The notes below the pieces were generated by a model. It was not told the DNA's origin and ran no database searches. It was given only the letters and a program-made list of their open reading frames with translations. From Prolixibacteraceae bacterium (GTDB lineage: Bacteria; Bacteroidota; Bacteroidia; Bacteroidales; Prolixibacteraceae), in the NCBI GenBank assembly GCA_016930365.1, contig JAFGGY010000157.1, positions 1-55,443 of the forward strand: 55,443 nt of DNA. The letters are read 5' to 3'. Positions within the stretch are counted from its first letter, which is position 1, and the number at the start of each line of letters is the position of its first letter. A program made the position numbers and the translations under genes. Positions 28,662 to 36,858 of the stretch are shown here, in pieces.

Positions 28662-30343
28662 TTGGTTTTTATTTTGAAATAAAAAGTACTGCCTTTTCCA
28701 TCCTCGCTTTCAACCCATATTTTACCATTTAGCAGGTTAATTAATTCCGACACAATGCTGAGTCCAAGTCCGGTGCCATTTTGGCTTTTCCTTTCGGCAT
28801 TTTGTGCACGGTAGAACCGGTCGAAAATTCGTTCAATATCTTTTTCAGGTATTCCAATGCCCGTATCACGAACATAAAAAAGTGCATCATCTTCGCAATG
28901 CCGGCAGCCAAATTCAATTTCTCCTTCGTCGGTGTATTTATAAGCGTTCGATATCAGGTTTGTAAATACTTGCCTTATTTTATCGTAATCGGTATTGAAA
29001 TTCAGGTCGGAACTGGCATCGTGGTTAACAATCAGCTTTATGTTTTTAGGATAGATGGGTAATTGAAACGAGTGATAAATATCGTAGAATAAATCGGCAA
29101 CTTTAAAGCTTGAGTTGTTCCTGCTAATCAGTTTTGTTTGAAGCTTAGAGTAAAGCACAATGTCGTCGATAATGTTAACCAGTTGCTCGGAGTTTTGCAC
29201 AATAATGCGTGCGTATTGAGTCATCAAATCTTTTGAATCTTCGCTGGGCAGCAAACTGGCAAAGCCCATAATCGAATTCATGGGTGTACGTATTTCATGA
29301 CTCATATTGGCCAGGAAAGCCGATTTGAGTCTGTCGCTTTCTTCGGCTTTCTCTTTGGCAGCAACCAGCTCTTTTTCAATTATCTTACGTTGTGCTATTT
29401 CTTCTTTTAGATTTTTGGTGAGTTGCACCAATTCGTTATACGATTTTTGTAGTCTGCGGTTTGCACTTCGAACCCGGTTACGCAGAAAAAAGACCATAAA
29501 TACCAGGAGAACAAGTCCGGCTACAATAATAAGTATCGGAATTTTATAGCGTTTAAGAAAGTTTTGTTTTTCATAAACTCCAAACCATTTTTCATAAATT
29601 TTGTCGTATTCGCCACTGGCTTTAAGCTGGTAAAGCCCCATGTTAAGCAGCCAAAGCAAGTCGTCGTTGTTTTGGCTCACGGCCATGGCGTACTTAAAGG
29701 GTTCGATTTTTGAATTTTGAACGACGATATTTTTCAGGTTAAGTTGCTTTATAAGGTGTGCTCCCTGGAAATTTCCAAGTAACGCTGCATCGTGTTTGCC
29801 TGCTGCCAATAGGGTTAAAGCTTCGTGCTGATTGTTTGCTAGTATAATTTTATCGGTAAGTTTTGTTTTGAGAAGGTAATCGTGCATTAAATCGCTTTCC
29901 TGAACGATGATTTCTTTGTCTTTTAGCTGATCTATCCGGTCGATTTTCACACCTACACGGGTAAAAATCCCGTGGGTCATAATACTGTGTGGAATTCCGA
30001 ATTTAATTTTCTTTGAACGTTCTTCCGAAACCATCAACCCTAATAACACATCAATTTCACTATTTTCGAGTTCTTTTCTCACTTTGTGCCATGGTTCAAG
30101 CTCCAGGGTGTAATTCAAGCCCAGGTCGGCAGCCAGTTTCTTGAAAAGCTCAACGTTAAACCCGTCGGGCTCGCCATTCTCGTTAATAAATTCGAATGGC
30201 GGATAGTAATAGTCGCCTTTTACATGGATTATTTCTTTGGTAAGAAATATACTGTCGGGTTCGGCAGCCTTTATGTCTTTTGATTCAAGCGTAAGCCATA
30301 AAATCAGAAGCAGGCCTGCATAAAATCGGATTTTTGAAACCAT
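28658..30343 (-). CDS. Sensor histidine kinase with periplasmic solute-binding domain
   Basis: A 561-residue membrane protein. After a signal sequence (1-27) comes a type 3 solute-binding domain (about 38-255, like amino acid-binding proteins: YPPFEFINENGEPDGFNVEL). One transmembrane helix (near 268-288), a coiled coil (290-340), a HisKA domain with H in SHEIRTPMNSIMGF, and an HATPase domain (DTGIGIPEKDIERIFDRFYR, GTGLGLSIVSELI) follow. It lacks a receiver domain and no response regulator is adjacent. It should sense a small ligand, perhaps an amino acid, and signal to an unlinked partner. Its 5' end is 118 bases from the divergent helicase gene. Confidence 0.9.
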   Translation of the reverse strand: MVSKIRFYAGLLLILWLTLESKDIKAAEPDSIFLTKEIIHVKGDYYYPPFEFINENGEPDGFNVELFKKLAADLGLNYTLELEPWHKVRKELENSEIDVLLGLMVSEERSKKIKFGIPHSIMTHGIFTRVGVKIDRIDQLKDKEIIVQESDLMHDYLLKTKLTDKIILANNQHEALTLLAAGKHDAALLGNFQGAHLIKQLNLKNIVVQNSKIEPFKYAMAVSQNNDDLLWLLNMGLYQLKASGEYDKIYEKWFGVYEKQNFLKRYKIPILIIVAGLVLLVFMVFFLRNRVRSANRRLQKSYNELVQLTKNLKEEIAQRKIIEKELVAAKEKAEESDRLKSAFLANMSHEIRTPMNSIMGFASLLPSEDSKDLMTQYARIIVQNSEQLVNIIDDIVLYSKLQTKLISRNNSSFKVADLFYDIYHSFQLPIYPKNIKLIVNHDASSDLNFNTDYDKIRQVFTNLISNAYKYTDEGEIEFGCRHCEDDALFYVRDTGIGIPEKDIERIFDRFYRAQNAERKSQNGTGLGLSIVSELINLLNGKIWVESEDGKGSTFYFKIKTN

Positions 30344-30461
30344 TTGTTGTAGGGTATTTGTGAGGTTTACGAAGGAAACAAGTTAGTAAAAATGGGTTAA
30401 AATTTCTTAATAAATTAGTTTTTATTATTTTAGTTTTCTAAAAATCAAACTACCATCAACT

Positions 30462-32918
30462 ATGAATTATAAAAACAACCCTCAGTTGCAATTGACGTAT
30501 GATTTTCTGCAATACACCAATCAAAATATCTTTCTAACCGGTAAGGCTGGAACCGGAAAAACAACTTTTTTACGAAATCTCAAAAAAGAATCGCCAAAGC
30601 GCTCAATTATAGTAGCGCCAACGGGTGTTGCGGCTATTAATGCAGGGGGTGTAACCATTCATTCTTTTTTTCAGCTTTCGTTTGGCCCGCAGATTCCCGA
30701 CGGTCAGTTTGGGATGCAGGGAGCTTACGAGAGTTCCGGCGATTCGGTTAAATCAAAGCGCTTCAGCAAGTTGAAAATTAATATTATTCGCAGTCTCGAC
30801 CTGCTGATAATTGATGAGATAAGCATGGTTCGTGCCGATATGCTCGATGCTATCGACGCGGTGTTACGCCGTTATCGCGACCGCAATAAACCTTTTGGGG
30901 GGGTGCAATTGCTCATGATTGGCGATTTGCAGCAACTTTCGCCGGTAGTGAAAGAAGATGAATGGAATATTCTGAAAAACTACTACGAAACGTGCTATTT
31001 TTTTAGCAGCCGGGCTCTGAAAAAATCAAATTTTACAGGCATTGAACTTAAGCATATTTACCGACAAAGCGACCAGCATTTTATCGACTTGCTGAATAAA
31101 GTGCGCGATAATATACTCGATGCCGATGCGATAGCCATGCTTAACAGCCGATATAAGAAAAATTTTACGCCGAACGACGACGAGGGATACATTATTCTTA
31201 CCACCCATAATTACCAGTCGCAAAAGGTGAATGCTTCGCGTTTAACTCGTTTAAGCACTAAAATGCATTCTTTTGAATGTCGTATCGAAGGTGAATTTCC
31301 CGAATCGGCGTATCCTGCCGACGAACTTCTGCAATTGAAAGTGGGCGCCCAGGTGATGTTTCTGAAAAACGATTCGTCGATTGAGCATAGGTATTTCAAT
31401 GGCAAAATTGGCACAATCATTTCCATTAACGACGATGCGATTGAGTTTCAGTGTAAAAACGAAACAGAACCGATTCGGGTAGAGCGCGATACCTGGGATA
31501 ACACCAAATATACACTGAACGAAAAAACTTCTGAAATTGAAGAGGAATTGTTGGGGCAGTTTATTCAGTTTCCACTAAAACTGGCTTGGGCTATAACCAT
31601 TCATAAAAGCCAGGGACTTACTTTCGATAAAGCCATTATCGACGCACAGCAGTCGTTTGCTCACGGGCAGGTTTATGTGGCTTTGAGCCGATGTCGCAGT
31701 TTCGAAGGGTTGGTTTTAAGCTCGCCGCTCGATACCGAAAGTGTAATCAACGACCGCACGGTAACCCATTTTACACGCGATGTTGAGCAAAACCAACCTG
31801 GCAAGAAAGAGCTAACGCAAGCACGTGTAGCCTACGAAAAACAGCTTGTGGCCGAACTGTTCGATTATAAAACCTTAAGCGGCCATTTGAAATATTTTTT
31901 AAGTGTTTGGGCTGAAAATGCACCTTACATTATGGGGAATATGCGCGATGTGATGGTGAAAATGCTTTCGCCCATTCAAACCGAAATGATCGAAGTGGCC
32001 GAGAAATTTTACATCCAGATGTCGGGCTTGATTAATCAACATGGAGGTGCCGAGGATAACGAGTTGCTGAATCAGCGTATTGCCAGGGCGGTCGATTATT
32101 ACATGCAGAAAATTAAAGAGCATATTGAAGAACCACTGGAACAGGCCAGCTTTCGAACCGATAATAAAGCCATCAGGAAACGCCTGAGCGATGTGTTTGA
32201 TCGTATTGAGCAGGAAGTGGAAGTGCGCAAGGCTTGTTTGATGAGGATGAAAGATGGTTTTTCGGTTCAAAAATATTTACAGGTGCGTGCAGGTGCGGTT
32301 ATTGAGAAACCGGCTAAAAGTACCCGAAGTAAAGTTGCTTTTGTCGATGTTCAGAATCCGGAGTTCTACAAGCTGCTTGTTGGGTGGCGTGCCAAAAAAT
32401 CGGAAGAAACCGGCCTCGACGAATCGCGTATTATCCGGCACCCGGTTATGGCTGCCATTTCGGCAAAACTGCCGGTAAGTGCTAAATCGTTAAAGGCGGT
32501 AAAGGGAATGGGAGGTAAAAAAATGCAACAATTTGGCTCCGATATCCTTTCGCTGATTCTAAAGTATAAAGCCGACAGGGGCGAAGCCATTCCGGACGAT
32601 GCAAAACGTGAAGTTGAATATGCCGGCCTTGATACCAAGGAAATCAGCCTGAGAATGTTTGGCGAAAACCGTTCGATTGCCGATGTAGCCAAACGAAGAG
32701 GATTTGCAACATCGACCATCGAAGGGCACCTGGCGCATTTTATTGGTATGGGCGAGTTGGATGTTTTCGATGTTATGGATAAACAGAAATATCAAAAAAT
32801 TAAAGCACTGGTGAAAGGCGGAGACATTGTTATGGCATCAGAAATTAAAGATAAATTGGGCGATGAGTTCAGTTATGGCGAAATAAAAATGGCATTAGCT
32901 CATCTTTCTTGTCGATAA
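30462..32918 (+). CDS. PIF1/RecD-like helicase fused to HRDC and helix-turn-helix domains
   Basis: An 818-residue protein. The N-terminal part is a superfamily 1B helicase: Walker A GKAGTGKTTFLRNL (about 26-39), Walker B LLIIDEISM, GDLQQLSPV, AITIHKSQGLTFDKAI and VYVALSRCRSFEGL. A linker of about 180 residues precedes an HRDC-type domain (near 640-710) and a C-terminal helix-turn-helix (IADVAKRRGFATSTIEGHL). The tail arrangement is like that of RecQ-type proteins. Such fusions recur in Bacteroidota; the role is probably processing of stalled forks or G-quadruplexes, but this is inferred from PIF1. A perfect 18-bp palindrome spans its stop codon. Confidence 0.85.
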   Translation: MNYKNNPQLQLTYDFLQYTNQNIFLTGKAGTGKTTFLRNLKKESPKRSIIVAPTGVAAINAGGVTIHSFFQLSFGPQIPDGQFGMQGAYESSGDSVKSKRFSKLKINIIRSLDLLIIDEISMVRADMLDAIDAVLRRYRDRNKPFGGVQLLMIGDLQQLSPVVKEDEWNILKNYYETCYFFSSRALKKSNFTGIELKHIYRQSDQHFIDLLNKVRDNILDADAIAMLNSRYKKNFTPNDDEGYIILTTHNYQSQKVNASRLTRLSTKMHSFECRIEGEFPESAYPADELLQLKVGAQVMFLKNDSSIEHRYFNGKIGTIISINDDAIEFQCKNETEPIRVERDTWDNTKYTLNEKTSEIEEELLGQFIQFPLKLAWAITIHKSQGLTFDKAIIDAQQSFAHGQVYVALSRCRSFEGLVLSSPLDTESVINDRTVTHFTRDVEQNQPGKKELTQARVAYEKQLVAELFDYKTLSGHLKYFLSVWAENAPYIMGNMRDVMVKMLSPIQTEMIEVAEKFYIQMSGLINQHGGAEDNELLNQRIARAVDYYMQKIKEHIEEPLEQASFRTDNKAIRKRLSDVFDRIEQEVEVRKACLMRMKDGFSVQKYLQVRAGAVIEKPAKSTRSKVAFVDVQNPEFYKLLVGWRAKKSEETGLDESRIIRHPVMAAISAKLPVSAKSLKAVKGMGGKKMQQFGSDILSLILKYKADRGEAIPDDAKREVEYAGLDTKEISLRMFGENRSIADVAKRRGFATSTIEGHLAHFIGMGELDVFDVMDKQKYQKIKALVKGGDIVMASEIKDKLGDEFSYGEIKMALAHLSCR

Positions 32919-32932
32919 TTGCCGGCAATTAT
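32915..32932. repeat. Perfect 18-bp palindrome at the helicase stop codon
   Basis: ATAATTGCC (32915-32923) is directly followed by its complement GGCAATTAT (32924-32932). It includes most of the TAA stop. It has no loop and no T run, so it looks like a protein site more than a terminator. A partial copy (ACCGGCAATT) lies about 40 bases downstream. Confidence 0.75.
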
Positions 32933-33101
32933 TGTCGTTTATCCAACACTTACAGATACGTAACCGGCAATTAAACATCAAATTCGATTTGCATTCTTTT
33001 ACACTTTTATAGGTGTAAATTTGCATGTATTTCATTGAAAATATGAGAGTCGATTATTGTGATAAGTAATCCGATTTTTTACGAACCAAAAAATTAAAAA
33101 A

Positions 33102-33818
33102 ATGAAAAGAATATTACTTTTTGCTTTTATTACTACATTATTTGCAGTAACAGCCTGTAACGAAGATGAAGATCCGATTGTTTCGCCTGAAGCTACATCG
33201 ATGAAGATAGTGGAGAAACTTGATAAACTTGAAGTGCCACTTGCCATGCGTAATAGCGATAACGAATATGCTCAACAGGCTGTAGGTTATGTTGAGGATG
33301 TAAAAAACATAGCAAGTTATTTCGATTATTTCGAGATTCCTGAAGGGGCTGAGCATACGCGTCTCAAATCAACATTAAATCAGGATGAATATTATTGGAC
33401 AGACGGTCAAAATGAAATTTGGGAAATTTATACTGAAACGTCCGATGGATATACATGGCAGATTGATATTGATATGGGATATGGCCGACAAAAGTATTTC
33501 TTTGCCGAAGAGGATAAAGATGGCAATTATGGTAGTATGCAAGTGTATGATTTTACTGGTGAAACATCAAGTTGGCTTATTAAATACGAATGGTCGTTTG
33601 ATGCGGCTGGTAACGCAGAACTTGTTTGGCTTTTAGCTGATAATTCAATGAAATACGAGGTTAAATCGAATGTAGATAATTCAGGTTATGCCCGGATATA
33701 TTTAGCAGGGGCATTATTCTACAATTTTGTGTGGAACAGCGATGGGAGTGGATCTGTTGCCATTTATGCTGAAGAAAGCGATCCTTATACCGAAAGCTGG
33801 ACAGTAGCAGATTTATAA
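33102..33818 (+). CDS. Predicted lipoprotein of unknown function
   Basis: A 238-residue protein with a lipoprotein signal; the lipobox is FAVTAC with cysteine at 19, followed by an acidic NEDEDP. An acidic residue close to the lipid cysteine is common in surface-exposed Bacteroidota lipoproteins. The mature part is rich in Y, W, D and E and has repeated beta-strand patterns (SWLIKYEWSFDAAGNAELVWLL, GSGSVAIYAEE), which suggests a small beta-rich fold. I do not recognise a family. It is a single gene ended by a very strong bidirectional terminator. Confidence 0.7.
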   Translation: MKRILLFAFITTLFAVTACNEDEDPIVSPEATSMKIVEKLDKLEVPLAMRNSDNEYAQQAVGYVEDVKNIASYFDYFEIPEGAEHTRLKSTLNQDEYYWTDGQNEIWEIYTETSDGYTWQIDIDMGYGRQKYFFAEEDKDGNYGSMQVYDFTGETSSWLIKYEWSFDAAGNAELVWLLADNSMKYEVKSNVDNSGYARIYLAGALFYNFVWNSDGSGSVAIYAEESDPYTESWTVADL

Positions 33819-33835
33819 CGAAGTTTTGTTTTGGT

Positions 33836-33875
33836 ATAAATCCCGGATGTACAACACAGTACATTCGGGATTTAT
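33836..33875. terminator. Bidirectional terminator
   Basis: A 17-bp stem (33836-33852 with 33859-33875, ATAAATCCCGGATGTAC against its complement, one mismatch-like G-T) with a six-base loop. It is flanked by A and T runs and lies between two convergent genes. Confidence 0.85.
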
Positions 33876-33883
33876 ATTTATTG

Positions 33884-34750
33884 CTATTTCATACGTACCG
33901 AAATCCCAAAATCGGCATTAAGTTGATGCAACAGATGTGCGGGTGGAGTAATGTGTTGTTGTTCGGCATTTTCGTATGTCCAGTGCCGTTCGATGTAATC
34001 GTATGGTAGCTTTTTCTGGGTGAGATAATACCCTGCACCAACCCGAATGCCAATGTCGAAAGTGTTAAACCTGAACAGTTTCACATAGAAATACAGTTCG
34101 GGGTTCAGCCACCATGCTGCCGAAGATTTAATAAGATATTCTTCAGACCATACATAGTTGCTGTTCTTTTCTTTTAATGTTACATAGCAATGGTCGCGGT
34201 TGTTGAGTGAAAGTCCGGCGTTGATATCTCCCCTGAATATGAATTTTTCGTTTTCGAATGTGTAATTGATGCCCGAGTATGGTCCCAAAAGAAATAAATC
34301 GAACTGAATGTACGAGTAAGATAGGTTCGGGCCGTGGTTTATGTAAAACGAAGTGGATGCTTCGCTGTAATAAAGTTCAGCTTCGTAAACAAAGAAGGGG
34401 CGGTTTTCAATGCCAAAATTGATGCCCAGCTTGTTAAAGCGCTTAATTGCCCGTAAATCGAACCGGTTAGGTATCAGGCTGCTGCCTACACCAACCTCGA
34501 GGTCAGCTTCCCAGTTGTTTTTTATCCAAAGGTGCGACGATGCATTCAGATAGAATTCGTCAATGTAGTATTCTTCGTAGTTCTCAAAATAATTCATAAA
34601 GTCGAGGCCTTCAAAATCTGAATTTTTGTTGAAAGTTGATTTAACCCCGAGAAAACCATCGATCGAATAGCGTTGAACGAGCTGTGCTTCGGTTGCCTCT
34701 GTTGTGAGAATCCATAGAAAACCTGTAAGTATGATAAGTTTTGTTTTCAT
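33884..34750 (-). CDS. Predicted outer-membrane beta-barrel protein, unknown
   Basis: A 288-residue exported protein with a signal peptide ending near ATEAQ (23). The mature part shows alternating hydrophobic/polar strands rich in Y, F and N (for example ASTSFYINHGPNLSYSYIQFDLF). It has several strand pairs typical of outer-membrane barrels, with a possible 10-12 strands. It ends in F-G-I-S-V-R-M-K, a weak C-terminal strand signature. The gene starts 10 bases after the lipoprotein gene on the same strand, so the two are likely co-expressed. No family is recognised. Confidence 0.65.
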   Translation of the reverse strand: MKTKLIILTGFLWILTTEATEAQLVQRYSIDGFLGVKSTFNKNSDFEGLDFMNYFENYEEYYIDEFYLNASSHLWIKNNWEADLEVGVGSSLIPNRFDLRAIKRFNKLGINFGIENRPFFVYEAELYYSEASTSFYINHGPNLSYSYIQFDLFLLGPYSGINYTFENEKFIFRGDINAGLSLNNRDHCYVTLKEKNSNYVWSEEYLIKSSAAWWLNPELYFYVKLFRFNTFDIGIRVGAGYYLTQKKLPYDYIERHWTYENAEQQHITPPAHLLHQLNADFGISVRMK

Positions 34751-34760
34751 CGGGCGGTCG

Positions 34761-35432
34761 TTAAAGTTCGAACATTGGTAGCGGATAAATCATTTGGGTG
34801 GTATCGGTGATAAACGAATTATCGTCGAACTCAAAGGTGAGTTCAAAACGTATGCTGTCGGTTACCGGGGCTTCGGTGAGATACAATTCGAACGAATATT
34901 CGGGCGAACTGTAAATGCGTTCTTCCGACAAATATTCGATGGTTTTTTCAAGTGTTTTATACATGCCGTGCGCTTCAAAGCCCGATTGGTCAACACGGCC
35001 AACCAATAAATGGCTTATGTCGCTTTGTGCGGGTAAGTCCTGGTTGAAATCGGTTAGGGCAATCATCCGGATGGCTTTTATTTTCTGCTTTGCCTTGAAT
35101 TCCCAAAAAACGCAGTCGCAGCTCCATGCATACGCCCCTTTTATAAAAATCGGTGCTGTTTGTTCGCACTTAGTGGGCAGAGCAGTAAAATACTGGCCGG
35201 TTATGATGCTGTCGCTTAGCGTTATGTCGAAGCCGATAGCTCTTGAGCTAACAGTGTCGGAAGTTGTATGGTAATCGGGGTAATACCCTGCGTTGTCGAT
35301 TAGCGAGATGTGTGAGGTGTTCAGAGCAAACTCTATTTCTTCGGGGTCATCGCAGTCGCATCGGAATATGCAGCTTACCAACAATTTCAACGCTAATACA
35401 GTGGTTATGATAAAAATGGTTTTTCGAAACAT
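34761..35432 (-). CDS. Cysteine-rich predicted lipoprotein, unknown
   Basis: A 223-residue protein with a signal sequence and lipobox LLVSC (cysteine at 21), followed by more cysteines (FRCDCDDPEE). A second pair occurs near 108-112 (SCDC), so disulfides or metal binding are possible. It resembles DUF5034-type Bacteroidota proteins, but this assignment is weak. It lies upstream of the barrel gene in a two-gene unit. Confidence 0.6.
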   Translation of the reverse strand: MFRKTIFIITTVLALKLLVSCIFRCDCDDPEEIEFALNTSHISLIDNAGYYPDYHTTSDTVSSRAIGFDITLSDSIITGQYFTALPTKCEQTAPIFIKGAYAWSCDCVFWEFKAKQKIKAIRMIALTDFNQDLPAQSDISHLLVGRVDQSGFEAHGMYKTLEKTIEYLSEERIYSSPEYSFELYLTEAPVTDSIRFELTFEFDDNSFITDTTQMIYPLPMFEL

Positions 35433-35499
35433 TGTATGTGTTTAAGTTGCTAATAAAGGAGCTTTGAATGGATGATAAATAAAATGGAAAAGGGTTGCT

Positions 35500-36858
35500 T
35501 CAATATTGTCTTTTTTCAATTTCAAGGCTTCGTAACGTATCTTTATACGCATTGTGCCGGTTCACTTTTTCAATCGACAGGTTCGAATCGGTATTGTCGG
35601 TCCAGCGCCGGCACAGGTAAACGGGCTCGTAAATGCGCCCTATTTTGTAGCTTCGGCTGATGGCCAGACCCACAGCGTAATCTTCGCCATAGCTCACATT
35701 TGGAAATCCAATGTTGCGCACTAAAGGCGTGTAAAATGCCCGGGGTGCACCCAGCCCGTTTATGCGCAGTGCATTGTTGGGGCCGTTTTCTGCCGTCCAC
35801 TCGCGATGGTCGATAATGCCCGGGGGAAGCTCGTTGAGTTCAAAATCAACCATTCGGTAACTGCCAATAACCATGGCACATTTTTCTTCATAAAACGTGT
35901 CGATAATTTTTTGCAGCGTATGTTCGTTGAGGTAAAGGTCGTCGCTGTCGAGTTGAATGGCAAAGCGGCCACATTCGGGGTGATTGATGCCTTCGTTCCA
36001 GCACCCGCCAATGCCCAGGCTGGTGCTTTGCGGAACATGATGAACGATGCGTTTATCGTTGAATTGCTCAATAATTTCGCCGGTGCGGTCGGTCGAGTGG
36101 TTATTAACGATGATTAGGTTGAAGCTGAAACTGGTTTCCTGCTTCAGCACCGAATCAATGGCATCGGCAATGGTTTTTTCGCGGTTTAATACCGGAATGA
36201 TGACCGAAGCTTCGGTAGTGAAATTTTGCTCCTGTAAGTTAACTTCTCTGAAAGGTGGCGTTACTTTAGCTCCAATGGCCTCGAGGTGTTGAGTGGCTAC
36301 ATTTTCCATCTCGATTTGCCGCTCACGGTTGCGGGGGTCAACATAATCGAACTGTTTTTGTCCCGAAGCGCGTAAATCGGGCTCGGCATAACGGTAGCAG
36401 GCTTGTGGATAGTGAACCGGCAATTGCTTGCGCGAAGCCCACAACCTGAACGCATAAAAACCTGCATATTTCCAATTGTTATCGTGCTGATTGATGAATT
36501 GCCGAAGTTCGTCGGTTTTTATCAGTATCAATGCCCCAAAATTGAAATCGTCGCGGATGCTGCCCGTTTGATATTCGATGGTTGGAATGTAGGTTTCTGT
36601 ATTTGTTGAGGCTTCGAGCTGAAAATAATCGGAATAGCCAAAAATCGTTTCCTCACGGCGTGCAGTGTTTAGCCATTCGTTCATCATGGTAAAATCGGGC
36701 TCCAGCGTACCGCTTCTCAATTTGATGAAAAAATAATCGCTGGGTGTTTTTTGTGTTAAAAGCTTTAAAGTTGATAGCGACTCGGGTGCTTCATTTTCAA
36801 TATGAATGCTCAAGAACTGCTGATTTTCTGCTGGTTGGTATATATTTATTTGTGTCAT
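35500..36858 (-). CDS. Family 2 glycosyltransferase with extra N-terminal GT-A-like domain
   Basis: A 452-residue cytoplasmic protein. The C-terminal part from about 210 is a standard GT2 domain: ASVIIPVLNREKTIADAIDSVL, then LIIVNNHSTDRTGEII and FAIQLDSDDLYLNEHTLQ with a D-S-D metal motif. Residues 1-200 look like a second, partial GT-A fold (PSDYFFIKLRSGTLEPDFTMMNEWL) without clear catalytic motifs. The acceptor sugar is unknown. The ATG overlaps the stop codon of the GHL10 gene by 4 bases, which implies translational coupling. Confidence 0.85.
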   Translation of the reverse strand: MTQINIYQPAENQQFLSIHIENEAPESLSTLKLLTQKTPSDYFFIKLRSGTLEPDFTMMNEWLNTARREETIFGYSDYFQLEASTNTETYIPTIEYQTGSIRDDFNFGALILIKTDELRQFINQHDNNWKYAGFYAFRLWASRKQLPVHYPQACYRYAEPDLRASGQKQFDYVDPRNRERQIEMENVATQHLEAIGAKVTPPFREVNLQEQNFTTEASVIIPVLNREKTIADAIDSVLKQETSFSFNLIIVNNHSTDRTGEIIEQFNDKRIVHHVPQSTSLGIGGCWNEGINHPECGRFAIQLDSDDLYLNEHTLQKIIDTFYEEKCAMVIGSYRMVDFELNELPPGIIDHREWTAENGPNNALRINGLGAPRAFYTPLVRNIGFPNVSYGEDYAVGLAISRSYKIGRIYEPVYLCRRWTDNTDSNLSIEKVNRHNAYKDTLRSLEIEKRQY

